From: Pyrenula massariospora
Lineage: Eukaryota > Ascomycota > Eurotiomycetes > Pyrenulales > Pyrenulaceae
Assembly (NCBI GenBank): GCA_021030905.1
Contig: JAGFMI010000017.1
Coordinates: 682,001 to 746,000, forward strand
Length of the DNA: 64,000 nt
Reading direction: 5' to 3'
Below, one piece after another: positions 48,149 to 58,965 of the stretch. Below the pieces are notes generated by a model. It had not been told where the DNA came from, made no database searches, and saw nothing but the letters and a program-made list of their open reading frames with translations. Position 1 is the first letter of the stretch. Every line of letters begins with the position of its first letter. Made by a program: the position numbers and the translations under genes.

Positions 48149-50761
48149 ATCTGATAATACCGAGCGCTTTGAACTTTTATGAGGAGGTGGGAAACATTCG
48201 GTTTTTTGGGGATAAATGTTGTATGTACATAAAATTTTTCTCCCTCTCTGTTGCATGTTCCTAGTTCTCTAGCCTCCTCCTCCCTCGGTGTTACAGCGAG
48301 GGCAGCAAACGATACCGGGGGCCGGGGAAAATGCCAGCCCCTTGCATGGTTTGTTATGAACTATCGCCGTTACAGGCTCGTGCCCCCCTTCGCTCGGATT
48401 TATGCGTGCGTCCGCTCCTGCGTTGTCGATCATGAGCGCATTTGTGAACCGAATTTTTGCCTTTGGCAGAGACGCCCCGTGCCCCATTCCCGACCGAACG
48501 GTTATTTTACAACCCCCCTGGGGAAATTTAAATGGCGTTGGTCTGGGCTGGGGTTAGGATGGGCGGGCCTAGACTCTGCCGCGTCGAGCGAGTTTTGTAG
48601 GGTCGGAATCAGAGCGAGACGGTGACGGTTGGTGTGATGTGATGACATAGGAGGTGTTGTGGTGTTGGTGTTGAAAGCTGTGTTTCAGCTGTTTTTGCTT
48701 TGCTTTGCGTACGACCTACCTAGTAGTAGGTAGAGCGGTTTTTTTTCTTTGGTTGGTTTCCTAGGTAGGTAGGTATGTATGTATGTAGGGACGTGTGTGT
48801 TGGAAAAAATGCAAAATGCAAAAGGCAAAAAGGGCCAGGCGAGGCGCACTTTGCTTTACCTACTGCGTATGGCTATGGCTTCCTAATCCGTCGTTCCGGA
48901 GCGGAGCCAAGGGATCTCGATGCACACGCGGGTAGCGCTGGATCTTATCTTATCCACCCCTCCCTCTCTTCCCCACATTTCTTTTTTCTACTCTATTTCA
49001 GAAGCTAAGGTCGTGGTTGTGGTATGGTTTTGGGTCTGGGAGGGTACGGTATAGTGCTTCGGTCGGGCTTTTTGAGGAAGGGCTATACACGTCATGTCAC
49101 GACACGGCACGGCGGAAGGTGAGGTATTTTCTCTTTGGCTGTCCTTGAGGACAGGTGCTCATGCTGCTATAGCGGGAAGGGGAGTTCTTCGAGCCAACTG
49201 CCTGAGGAAGCGAGCGAGTAGTTCATCCTAGTCCCGGCTTACAGATACGATACGATATGACGTTGCATGGCGGTGACGGCGAGAGGCTAGCAAGTAGCTT
49301 GTTGCCTACCTACCCATGACAGGTGTTGGAGCGAGCCGGCATCTGCATTGTTTTTTTTAAAGAAAGAAATTGAGATATGGGAGGAGCTGCATGGTGGTGG
49401 AACACTGTTGAAGTGAAGACAATGACCCGCATGTTTTTGACCCTCGTGTTGATCTGATGAATCAAAGCTCGTGAGGTCAACCATGAGCAACTACTCCACA
49501 GTGTCTTGTGTTGTCTTTCTCTGCCCTGCATACGTTGGAAAGGAAGAATGTGGTCCTTTCCGGCTTCTTCAGTCGCTCTAGGTATAGCAGTGGGACTAGG
49601 CGTTGATGTTGGTCGTGTATGGAATAGTACAAGGCAACGCGGAGGCTGAAAGATTCTGTTTCTGACTAATTGAAAGGGGAGTAGCGGATTGGATGAATTC
49701 GTCTGGATGGCAGTCAGCCTGGGAGGTTTTGCGCACTGACTTCCTAGCGACGCGAGTTTACGACGGCAAAATGCACTGTGCGCCTATCTAAGTCATGATT
49801 GATAGGGCTAGGGTGTGTCAGGCACATGTAAGAAACCTTCCATCCTGTTTCGGCTCATGCGAGATAGCGGCAGTGTTACAAACAAAGCCCCCTTGCTATG
49901 TTGTGCTCCGGATGTGCGCTTTTGGGGGAAATAACCGACGCGTCAATGGCATGGCAAGTGGCTCTCTGAGTGAGAGAAACACATCTCCAACTCGGACATG
50001 AAGGTTGGGAGTTATCCGGATGAACCAATTTGGAGGAAGCAGGAGTAAAAAGGATCGTCTCAGGCCAATGAAGTTTTGTTCCTTGCACGACGGCTTCATT
50101 GCTCAGGAGTCTGGGGTCTACAGAGCAATCTAAATTTGCCGTGAGTAGACCAATCTTGGGGTACGTTTTTAGGAGCATCCCTGGTTGTACGGTATACAGG
50201 TACGAGGGTGCTTTGGATCCGTTGTAGATCCCGCGCGGAGTCTCATCTACACGCGGGTTGGAAAGCGTTGTCTGATAAGCCGCTCGGTTGGATAACAGAA
50301 TCGCCAGAGGTGCAGGTTTTGATAAGGGCAACAGGAAGTCGGTACAATTCTCTATGGATGATGGGTGTAGTATGGATATCCACGTTAGGCTCTCAGCTCT
50401 GTGAGCATTCATGCAGATATCCTTGAGGGATTACTCGGACGAGAGGCAGGGAATCAGACTTGCTTGATACCCCTAGCACGTGGACCTGATGGGTTCGAGC
50501 GACTTTTCAGCCATCCAAGCACTCCTCCATGGTGGTCATTTGAGACAATTCACCTCTGTACGTGCTGAGTCCTTGGTGAAATTTCTCACCTTCCTCCTCG
50601 GACTGTTTCCTTCCGACAGTTGTTGAAAACTTCGGACGATGAATGATTAATGTCCACGTCTAAATTAGTAAAGTGTACGACAACCCTGGCGCGTTGTCAT
50701 GTGAGTCTCAATACCACGGTACTGCTTATAGCTAGTAACCTACTGTGAATGGATTTCCGTC
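48149..50761. other. Intergenic region, about 2.6 kb
   Basis: Starts with the nuo51 3' flank. Around 48715-48790 there are TAGG/TATG repeats. A 178-codon minus-strand open frame at 49876-50412 has no recognisable motif and I do not call it. No RNA gene recognised. Confidence 0.5.
48762..48789. repeat. TAGG then TATG tetranucleotide microsatellite
   Basis: Three TAGG units grade into three TATG units. A related CTACCTAGTAGTAGGTAG palindrome-like sequence lies just upstream at ~48715-48733. Confidence 0.75.
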
Positions 50762-51243
50762 ATGGCGGTGAAGAATACTCACTCGTTCTCAATAAGATAT
50801 GAGAGACTAGGCAAGTTTTCAAGGATTCTGCATCATAGGAAGCAAGCTATGCGACCACATAAGCGAAACAGTGCGGTGAGACAGATTGCCTGCACCTTTG
50901 GCGCTGATATACCCAAGGATAGTAAGGTGTTCGACGCATTTCGGGAGGCATTTTTATTGATCTATGACTGTAGAGGTTGTGAAAAGCTGTACGTAAGCAG
51001 ATCAACTTGCTAGATGCATTCAAACTTTAACGGTAATATTACAAGATGAGACATTTAGAAGTAAAGCCACTTGTGTCATATGTGACCCATCAGACAGAAG
51101 GAAAAGCCAAATTATTACAGCCGAAGGCATTGGAATGTCTTACTGTGAAAAAATACGACCAACATCTGGCACTAATCGTTGATAAAACCATCTTCAAGTC
51201 TACGTATAATTATTTTGCTCTGTCCAACCTGGACTCCCAGTAA
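50762..51243 (+). CDS. Possible two-exon orphan gene
   Basis: ATG 50762 opens 77 codons to 50992. A GTAAGC donor and a TTACAAG acceptor at 51045 remove 53 nt in phase 0, and the frame continues to a stop at 51243, giving about 142 residues. The product is basic, with no signal peptide or known motif (FSIRYERLGKFSRIL, DSKVFDAFREAFLLIYD, LVSYVTHQTEGKAKLL, HLALIVDKTIF). DNA here is A/T-richer than the flanking genes. Two open segments joined cleanly by a good intron are suggestive, but lack of any recognised homologue keeps this at low confidence; it may be chance. Confidence 0.3.
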
Positions 51244-52675
51244 ATTAAACCTGACATGACGTCAGTCGATCATTGGCTTCCATATTTGAAAAAGGAAGAC
51301 TGTATTAAGATTTCGCCGAGCAAGGAAACGTTTGTAATGTATGGCTTTGTAAATAGGCAAAGCTTGCTGTATAAGTGTCCTTTTCAGGTTAGTGTGGTGA
51401 AAATCGATTAAAGCCTTTCGCTCATTGGAATTACTTCTTGTTAGTGATAAACTCGCGAAATAAGGTGATCTCTCGCTCTTGAACTCGATCCAGTCTTCTT
51501 GCCATATTGTCGTCAACGAGAAACTTTCTTTTGCCAGCCTTGACCGGTAGTCTTGAGCGCTTAATCTCGTTCATTGCATTCTAAAATTTCGGTATTTTCT
51601 TGGCGTGGAAACCATCTCCGTTGGCGTAAGCCATCCACACAGTCACATCAAATCCCCGAAAATCCGCCAACGTGGGACAGGATCTGCGAATTGCATCGCT
51701 GGCTGGGCCTTGCCCGGACCAAAGGGCTGGGTTGGGCAGACTTCTGTGACAGACGATACAAGACATATTCCTCTTCCCCGCTTGCTCGGCCTCTTCCGAG
51801 GGGCTTTCTCAATTGCCGGGACAGCGACTGTTTCGGTTAGGATCCTATCTTTTGAGCCGCGATGGTGGAGTTCGTGGGGCTGTCATAGCTGAATTTCTCG
51901 TGCTGTCCCGTTCATGCGGCCATATTGAGTCCTCCTGCGACGTCGGGTGGTAACGGACCCTCTTGGTGCTGAAAATAATCTCGGACTTGCATCGCGGACC
52001 CCCACGCTGACCGCGAAGCGAACGAATTCTTAGCTCTTGAAGGGGTCCTCGGAAGTTGTCCGAAGAGGTTGGAAAGCGCAGGCGCGCGGCGGATTGCCGT
52101 TTGTGGGGAAGTGATCGAGGCAGGGTTCGGATTTTGACCGAGCAGTTGATGATCGGATAAGATATGATATTGATCTGACGGAGGTACGTGCGGCATGAAC
52201 GCGAGGAGTCGTCTTTGCTTTTTCGGCCGGTTCCGAGAAAGACCTTTTATAGGTGGAGTGATCTAACAGCTAACAGAGTGTTGGGGAAAATTAGGAGACA
52301 TAACGGGTTTCAGTCAGCTTTAGAGTTGGAAATGGAAATGGAAGGCTCTCTTGGTAGTTCTATCGTTTAGAAAATCGACTTCTTGCAACATTCAAACCCT
52401 TTGTGGTCTGAAAGTAAATGAGATGCTCCGCTAAGTAAATGAAAATGCCCCGCCGTTTAATCATGACTATACGCCAATGCTACTGTGCAGATCCAATTTG
52501 AAGAAAACGACCATAAAACACTAGAACAGTAGTCCTGTGTTTGCTTAACCCAGACAACAGACCGAAATCGCTTTGAATGGTTGAAAAATGAATCTCTAAA
52601 AAGAGACGTAGCAAAAGACTCAGCCACCCACAGGGGTATCAAATAACCGGCCGTCACATCTTTGAAATATGCATG
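51244..52675. other. Intergenic region before the amidohydrolase 3' end
   Basis: Overlapping short open frames on both strands; none supported. No repeat or RNA gene recognised. Confidence 0.5.
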
Positions 52676-53686
52676 TCAACGATTCACGTCCCAAAGCTGT
52701 TCAGCATTCCTTCGGAAGAGTTTGTCCGCCATGTCATCGGTACGACACCAAGACAAACATGCAGAGACAAAGGGCCTAGAATCGATACCGCTATATCTTG
52801 TGTGTGGCCAATCAGTGGCATAGACAAGTCTCGAACTAGCCACTCGAAGTAGCTCCTTGGTAAAAGCTTCAAGATCGCGCATCTCAGGATCTTTCGATAG
52901 TCGGTACGGAGCGGAAACCTTGACCCATGTGCTTCCTTGCCGTAACAAAGATACAAGAGATTTGAAGCCAGGGAGACTGTAGGGATCGAGGCGTGAGATT
53001 TCAGCCGATTGAGGGAAGTCCGGGCTTCCAAAATGATCGATGCAGAATTTTGTGCCGAGTGTAGGGACAATGCGTTCCAGCACAGGAATCAGCTTGAGGT
53101 CGATATAGACTTGCATCACCCAGCCAAAAGGTCGTATGAGGTCTGCATACAGGCGTAAATCTTTTTCGAGTTCTTGTTCGCTCATCTGGCGTCCGACGGA
53201 TTTAAGGTTCAAGCGTACTCCACGCACGCCAATCTTGTGCCACTCCGTGAGAGTCTGTTTATCAATCTGATAAGGGTCGAAGACCACAACTCCCCTCCCT
53301 CGTTCCGGTCCAATTTGTTTCAAAGCTGAAATCAAACAAGAATTGTCAAAACCGTAGATTGATGGTTGGACTAAGACAATGTTGCGAATACCGAGGGTAG
53401 CCTCGAAATCCTTTGCCTGCGGTAATGTATGAGATGGTGGAGTGTAGAGCGCGCCTACAGACAGAGGAAAGCGATCGGGTTCGACGACATGCATATGGCT
53501 ATCCCATGTTCCTGGGGGGCATCGTGGCGTTGAGCCGGGTCCGGTGGCAAGTCTGGCAGTGACATAATTGCGGGCAAGAAATGCTTTTCTCATTGCAAGG
53601 AGATGGTCGATCAAGAGGCCCCTTAGGCGGACGAAAACCGTGAGAAACATGGCTGAGAGTAGACAGACAATTGTATAGATTGACAT
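52676..53686 (-). CDS. Amidohydrolase-2 family TIM-barrel hydrolase, LigI (pyrone-dicarboxylate lactonase)-like
   Basis: A single exon of 336 residues starts at ATG 53686. The barrel starts at CPPGTWDSHMHVVEPDRFPL, whose HxH binds metal, and continues with TLGIRNIVLVQPSIYGFDNS, GVVVFDPYQI, GVRGVRLNL, FCIDHFGSPDF (His) and VYATDWPHTRY (catalytic Asp). This matches Amidohydro_2 proteins related to 2-pyrone-4,6-dicarboxylate lactonase and similar lactone/aromatic-ring hydrolases; the substrate is unknown. The N-terminus has a hydrophobic segment (~2-20), but a second ATG at 53593 (MRKAFLARNYVTARLATG) would give a mitochondrial-presequence-like start. The gene is divergent from the MFS transporter over 1.2 kb, and with the Zn2Cys6 factor beyond it forms a plausible catabolic block. 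Confidence 0.85.
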   Translation of the reverse strand: MSIYTIVCLLSAMFLTVFVRLRGLLIDHLLAMRKAFLARNYVTARLATGPGSTPRCPPGTWDSHMHVVEPDRFPLSVGALYTPPSHTLPQAKDFEATLGIRNIVLVQPSIYGFDNSCLISALKQIGPERGRGVVVFDPYQIDKQTLTEWHKIGVRGVRLNLKSVGRQMSEQELEKDLRLYADLIRPFGWVMQVYIDLKLIPVLERIVPTLGTKFCIDHFGSPDFPQSAEISRLDPYSLPGFKSLVSLLRQGSTWVKVSAPYRLSKDPEMRDLEAFTKELLRVASSRLVYATDWPHTRYSGIDSRPFVSACLSWCRTDDMADKLFRRNAEQLWDVNR

Positions 53687-54345
53687 GTGCTAAGGAGAAG
53701 CTAATGGGGCGGAGGGTTGAAGGGGATCATATAAAGATCTGTGTCACAGAGAAGATCGATTAGGCTTACCGAGACTGAGGAAGCTGGCATGACGGCCTGA
53801 GTGTATTTAATGCAACGTAAGAGGATACCATCCTATTTTACCCGCCAGCGGGCAGGAATTAATGTGTTGGATGTGATGAGAGTCAGAAAATGGAGACGAT
53901 TTCCCTAAGGCAGGTGGAACCCCGGACGCGCAGTAACGGGTCGTGTATCAAATCGATCTAAGATCAGCCTGGTGAGCCTGACGGCTATTGGTGGCGGCGA
54001 TAATATGTTCTCGGTCTAAGGTCGTCGCGGAGGAAACAGACGGCTCTGTGGAGATGGGGCGAATGCCTCCGCCGGTCCATGGGGGGTTGCTGTACGAAAG
54101 GCAAGCTGAGGTCGGCGGCGGGTACGAGATTCGGCGGTTGGGAGCGGTGGGAATAGGAGTCAGCCTGACCGACAGGCGCAACACGTGCCTCAGCTTTCAT
54201 GATGACGAGCAAGATCCAATCTGCCGGACAATGACTCGATTGAGCGATGAGCATAGATTGAAGCTAGACACTACGCCGTTGGCACTCGGAAGTTGACCGA
54301 ATCTTGGCCAACCGGCGTAGCAACTCGCCAAGGACCTTCGCCGGG

Positions 54346-54356
54346 CGGATCTGCCG
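54346..54356. promoter_or_regulatory. CGG-N5-CCG palindrome
   Basis: CGGATCTGCCG, an everted-half-site pattern typical of Zn2Cys6 homodimer sites. Regulator assignment is inferred from the neighbouring factor. Confidence 0.35.
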
Positions 54357-54806
54357 CGCTGAGACGGAGGGTGATGATGCTCTCCACCATCAGGCTGACA
54401 GCCAACGGAACGCGCTTTGCCGCTCGTTGTGATGGCCAAGTGTTACACGGCGTGGACAGCAGGAGCGCGGGCGAGCGCGATAGAGAGACGTCGGTGCGAA
54501 GGATGATGGAGGAGCATTGAAGATAGGCGCGACTGGGGACCCCCGGACGCCACACACGCTGGTGGTGGTCTCGGGCCAATAAGGCGCGTTTGCAGCTCGC
54601 CCGCCCCCGAGAGCAAAAGACTCTCAACCCCCTCCATCAGGAACGACAGATGAACTCTGCGCCAAAAGGCGGAGCATCAGCGCAGCTTTCGACCACGTCG
54701 CCTGTGTCTGTCCTCGCACTCGTCCGACGGCTTGCCTCGAAGGTCTGCGGCTCTCAGGCCGCTCATGGCAGAGTACTTCTTCAGGGTCCTCCCCTTCCCC
54801 CACGGA

Positions 54807-54817
54807 CGGACAGACCG
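54807..54817. promoter_or_regulatory. CGG-N5-CCG palindrome, 70 bases before the transporter ATG
   Basis: CGGACAGACCG with the same spacing as the site at 54346, located close to the start. Candidate operator for the linked Zn2Cys6 factor. Confidence 0.4.
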
Positions 54818-54886
54818 TGCTCTTAAAGGGGACATCCCCATCATGGTATCTTGCTCACTTGAAACCTCTTACAATCTGATCTCACC

Positions 54887-56544
54887 ATGTTCTCGTGGAG
54901 ACCATACTATATTTTCGCGATATGCGTGATCGCAGCCGGTAGCATACCTAAAGGCAAGTTGAAAACCCTATTCATGCCTATGTACACCGTCTAATATAAA
55001 GCTAGGTTACGATGAAGGCGGCTTCAGCGCCAGTATTGGCCTCAAGTCCTTTGTGGCCGACTTCAACCTCTCCAAATCCCATTGGAAACATGATCCAACC
55101 GGTCTTGCTAACCGCAAGGCTAACATCACCTCCTTCGGCGTCCTAGGCGCCGCCTTTGGATCCATCATCTCCCTATTCATCAATGACCGACTTGGTCGTC
55201 TCCGAGCATGGCAGCTTGCGGTCTGCATCTGGGCTACGGGTATCCTTATGCAGGTCTTCTCATCTGGCATCTACGGGTTCGAACTTTTTGCGCGTATCTG
55301 GGGAGGCCTAGGGTCAGGTGCTCTGACCGTCGTGGCGCCCTTGTTCTTGTCGGAGATTGCTCCAGCAAGGTCAAGGGGCATGGTGGTCAGCGTTTACATG
55401 GTCTTCCTGCTGACTCTGTTGTCGCTTGGTGAGTTGTTCGGATCGTCTTTAAAGCAATCGTCCTAACGGTAGGGTAGGTTTCTTCATCAACTATGCCGCA
55501 TCTGTGCATATGGCCCCCACCCGTACTCAGTATCGACTGGTACAAGCGATCCCTCTTATCCCAGTTGGCCTGTCCTTCTTCCTGTCGTTCTTGCTCGATG
55601 ACTCTCCGCGTTGGTTGGCGTCGAAGAACCGTCATCAAGAGGCGAAAGCTGCCCTGGCTAGACTGCGTGGACGGAGCATGGACGATCCTTCGTTGGTCCA
55701 CGAGTTTGACGAAATCGATCGGCAGATCTTAGCTCGCAAACAAGATCTTGATCGAGTATCTGTCAGAACGATTATCAAGGAGATTGCCACCATCCCTTCG
55801 TATCGGAACCGATACCTTCTTGTGATGACCATGCAAACGATAGCGCAGTGGACGGGAGGTAATGGCATCACCTATTACATTCCAGACATCTTCAAGTATG
55901 CTGGTGTGTCCGATTCAAATGCCTTGATATCATCCGGGGCCTATGGAATTGTCAAGCTGGTCTTCACCATGATATTCACCTGGTTCATGATTGACTGGTT
56001 CGGTCGCCGGCCCTGTTTCCTGACCGGTCTCAGCATGCAGCTAGCAGCTCATGTGTATATGGCGATCTTCTTGGCATATCCCAACGCTGTTCACAACAAA
56101 TCGGCATCTGATGCAGCGATCGCCTCTGTCTTCGTCTATGCCACAGGATGGTCCATTGGCCTCTGCACGATACAGTACCTCTATGGCACTGAGGTTTATC
56201 CCACTAGGATCCGAAGCTTTGGGTATGCGAGTAGTATGGCGCTCCACTGGTTTTTCCAATTCGCAGTGGTCAGAGTGACTCCCAACATGCTTGTCAGTCT
56301 TCATAAATGGGGAGCGTTTGTCTTCTGGGCCCTCATCTGCTTTGCTGGTATCGTCATACTCGGACTGTGGGCGCCAGAGACCAAGGGCGTTCCCATGGAA
56401 AGGATGGGTGAGCTTTTTGACGGACCATGGTACTCGAGATGGAAAGCAAAAGTCAACCTCACCGGTCTCGACAACGGGTCTCAATCCTCATCTCCAGAGA
56501 GGAAGGAGGGTTTCTCCGTTTCCCAGGTCGCACCAGCTCGATAG
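54887..56544 (+). CDS. MFS sugar/quinate-type transporter (SP family)
   Basis: Three exons (54887-54953, 55006-55428, 55478-56544) encode about 518 residues with the 12-helix sugar-porter plan. Recognised features are: MFSWRPYYIFAICVIAAGS then PKGYDEGGFSASIG (TM1), NDRLGRLRAWQ (cytoplasmic loop 2-3), RIWGGLGSGAL, EIAPARSRGMVVS, DDSPRWLASKNRHQEA, TGGNGITYYIPDIF (TM7), DWFGRRPCF, GTEVYPTRIRSFGYASS and APETKGVPMERMGELFD. SP-family proteins in fungi import hexoses, pentoses, inositol or quinate by proton symport; substrate cannot be read from sequence. Intron 1 begins with GC (AAAG|GCAAGT), a GC-AG intron that alone restores PK-GYDEGG. The stop lies 51 bases from the convergent stop of the Zn2Cys6 gene. 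Confidence 0.92.
54954..55005 (+). other. GC-AG intron of the transporter gene
   Basis: Donor GCAAGT, acceptor GCTAG, 52 nt, phase 1. The nearby GT (GTTGAA) would break the conserved GYDEGG motif. Confidence 0.75.
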
Positions 56545-56595
56545 CAGAGCATTTAAGCTAGGCTAATCGGGATTACGAAGAGTTGAGCGCAGGTG

Positions 56596-58965
56596 TTAGC
56601 TGTCGGATGGGGTTGTATTAAAGCCCGCACCCACGTTTGCGCTAATTGGTTCGACGTACGAAAATGCTTCAAGCATCTCTGGTGTGACCTCGACGCTATT
56701 GGGATCTGGAATAGTAGGCATAGGTTGGTCCTGCTCTAAAAAGCTTCCCCACTGTTGTGCATGCATCGATGGATTAATTCCAACATCAGCGCCTTGGACA
56801 CCCTGCATCCCCGAGTAAGGCTGCCGTCTCTCAAAGAGACTTTCTTGTGAGGACGTGAAAGCAGCTTGGCCAGTAGGACCCATTTCCACAAAAGGATTGT
56901 CTACGGTAATATTCAGGGACTGCATCTCAGAGTATATCAAACGCAATGCAGATCCGAGGACTGCTGTTGATTAGCATATGACGTCATGCAATGGCAAGCT
57001 TGCTTACTAGGACTCGCAATTCGCAGCTTCTCTAGGATCTGCACGCAAAATCTGAGCTTTTCCAAGGATGACCCAGCGCCATTCATAGCCTGTAGCTCTA
57101 GAAGGAAGATGGATGCGGCGGTATAAACACTATACGCTAGAGCAAGCACCACGTGCCCTTCACCAAAGGCTCGGCGGTATAGGTCAAATACGGCAATGAT
57201 CGCATTGGCGGAGAAGATGCATTGCATTGCATATCTCGGGTCGGCCGCCTTTTGGTCTCGTGCCACATTTGACTTGGCTCCAAGAATGGGCCGGTGAAGT
57301 AAGATGTTGACTGTATGGTAGAGACAACTTTTATAGATTGTCAGCAGAGAGTCATTTCAAATATCAAAGATTGACGTACTTCAGCGTGACAATGTGACTT
57401 GGAGGACAATTCTCTGGAAGGTCTGTGGGCCGAAGCTTAAGGAATTCTGGAAGGTGGCTCCACCATTTCTGTAGTCGATGGTCTATGTCTTCAATGGCAG
57501 CTTGTACTCCAGCGTCTAATTTTTCCCGCAACGGGTCGTAGAGTTTAACCAAAATCTCGTTCAGGATTTCCGACAGCCTGCACATTTGGACAAAACATGA
57601 AGTTGAACGAGCAGGTTGCGGCGTGTACTGTTTACCCTCGGGGTATTCGACGCCATGAGGTATCCAAGCCTCGATCTCGGCCGTATCGTCCACTACAACG
57701 AGGTTAGAATGATTCTTTTCACAATGAACGAATATGGAAGGAGTATCTGGCACGTACGCATCATTTGCGGTGGACTGACTTGCGATTGTCGTATCGTTGG
57801 AGACCTGCCCAAGTAAAGGCACAAGATTTTTTCCCAGAAATAACAGCTCCAGAAAAGGCGATTCCGAATTTCGATCTCTTCGTCCGAAAACTTGACGGTA
57901 CCGGCATACTTACGTCCATCAATGCACATACCCATATCTTCGACTAGTCGAAAGGCCATGCCGCTGTAAAGCCACGCCTGAGTCCTGTTTCCTTTTCCGC
58001 AGTTTTGAGCGCTCAAGAGTAGTAGAGTCTGAACGGTTGGGATGTTACTGATTCCATTCTTCAAATCTTCATAGACTCCCAATGTAGCCAAGCGGAAGAA
58101 TTGTGCCCCATCCTCGTACGGCCGAAGCAGATGAGAGATGCGCGGTTCGCTTTTGCACCAACGTACAGAGTGTGAGAGTACTGCGTTGTAAAGAGAAGGA
58201 GAAAAGTATGGCCCATTCGTCTGGAGATCACGGGTGAAGGCTGGGCGGTAGACAAAGTTGAACAGCGGCTGGATCCAACACCAGTGGGAATCAAGAAGAT
58301 ATCGAAATGGCTCATTGACGTGCCGGTACTGCTCAAACATCTTCTCTCTCCAGGCGCTGTTGACCAGCCTTTCTTTACCTTGCGGATCTAGACTTTGCGC
58401 GGGGAGAGTGGCAGGCATGGCATGGCCTTTGCCCTTGGGAAGTTGGAAGAAGCTCGTTGGTCCGTGAAAGCTGATACGACCATCTTCCTGCATTTGCAAA
58501 CCTTCAAATCTGAGAGACAAATCAAGATCGTGCTCAGGAATAGAAGCCGTCCGCCTTGGGCTGGATCTGCCGGTGGTGGATCGAGCCATGCTTCCACTGC
58601 GCACAGACTGATCTTTGTCGTCATCCTTCGAGCTTGGTCTGTCGTCGAGAATTGATTCTAGCTCTGCAACGCGACGCTCCAGGGCTTGCGTATAAGCCAG
58701 AGTAGGTGCGCTTCACCGTGACGTCTCGTTAGCGGCTCCATTTCTCGCAGGCTAGATGGGGGTCTCACAGGCCGTAGACACAGTTGTCCCCTCGAGTCCT
58801 GCACCGAGAGCAGGCAGGCGACACTCCGTCGCATTTCACCTAGAGAAGAGTCAACGCCCAGCCTAACTTGAGCCGCGTGTGTAACACCTTTCTCTTTCGA
58901 CAGGCCTCACAGGAAAAAGCACTCTTGCGGTGGGCTCGGGTCGTCGAGACCTGCTCGGCAGACAT
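56596..58965 (-). CDS. Zn2Cys6 transcription factor with fungal-specific regulatory domain
   Basis: Six exons on the minus strand (58965-58888, 58839-58769, 58710-57758, 57692-57380, 57327-57008, 56963-56596) encode about 700 residues. The DNA-binding domain has a perfect C-X2-C-X6-C-X6-C-X2-C-X6-C at Cys 19, 22, 29, 36, 39, 46, interrupted by intron 1. A short coiled coil follows (ALERRVAELESIL, ~56-70). The middle homology region shows WIQPLFNFVYRPAF, YNAVLSHSVRW, TVQTLLLLSAQNCGKGN, AWLYSGMAFRLVEDMGM, RLFWSCYFWEKILCLYLGRSP and LDDTAEIEAWIPHG, typical of the Fungal_trans domain. The C-terminus is polar. Splicing joins MML-DDTAEIE and NCLYHTVNILLHRP across introns that otherwise break the frame. 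Adjacent, convergent with the transporter, so probably its pathway regulator. Confidence 0.92.

Larger units (their letters stand above)
53687..54886. promoter_or_regulatory. Divergent promoter region, amidohydrolase / transporter
   Basis: A 1.2-kb region between divergent starts with no supported gene; the overlapping open frames on both strands have no motif. It carries two CGG-N5-CCG palindromes (54346-54356 and 54807-54817) and a CGG-N8-CCG (54748-54761), arrangements bound by Zn2Cys6 dimers. Confidence 0.5.

Noticed and set aside
49876-50412. 178-codon minus-strand frame
   Set aside because: Begins with ATG but has no recognisable domain, splice context or neighbour support. Could be an orphan, but evidence is too weak to call.
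50490-50510. GGGTTCGAGC resembling a tRNA T-loop
   Set aside because: No acceptor stem, D-arm or anticodon arm could be found around it.
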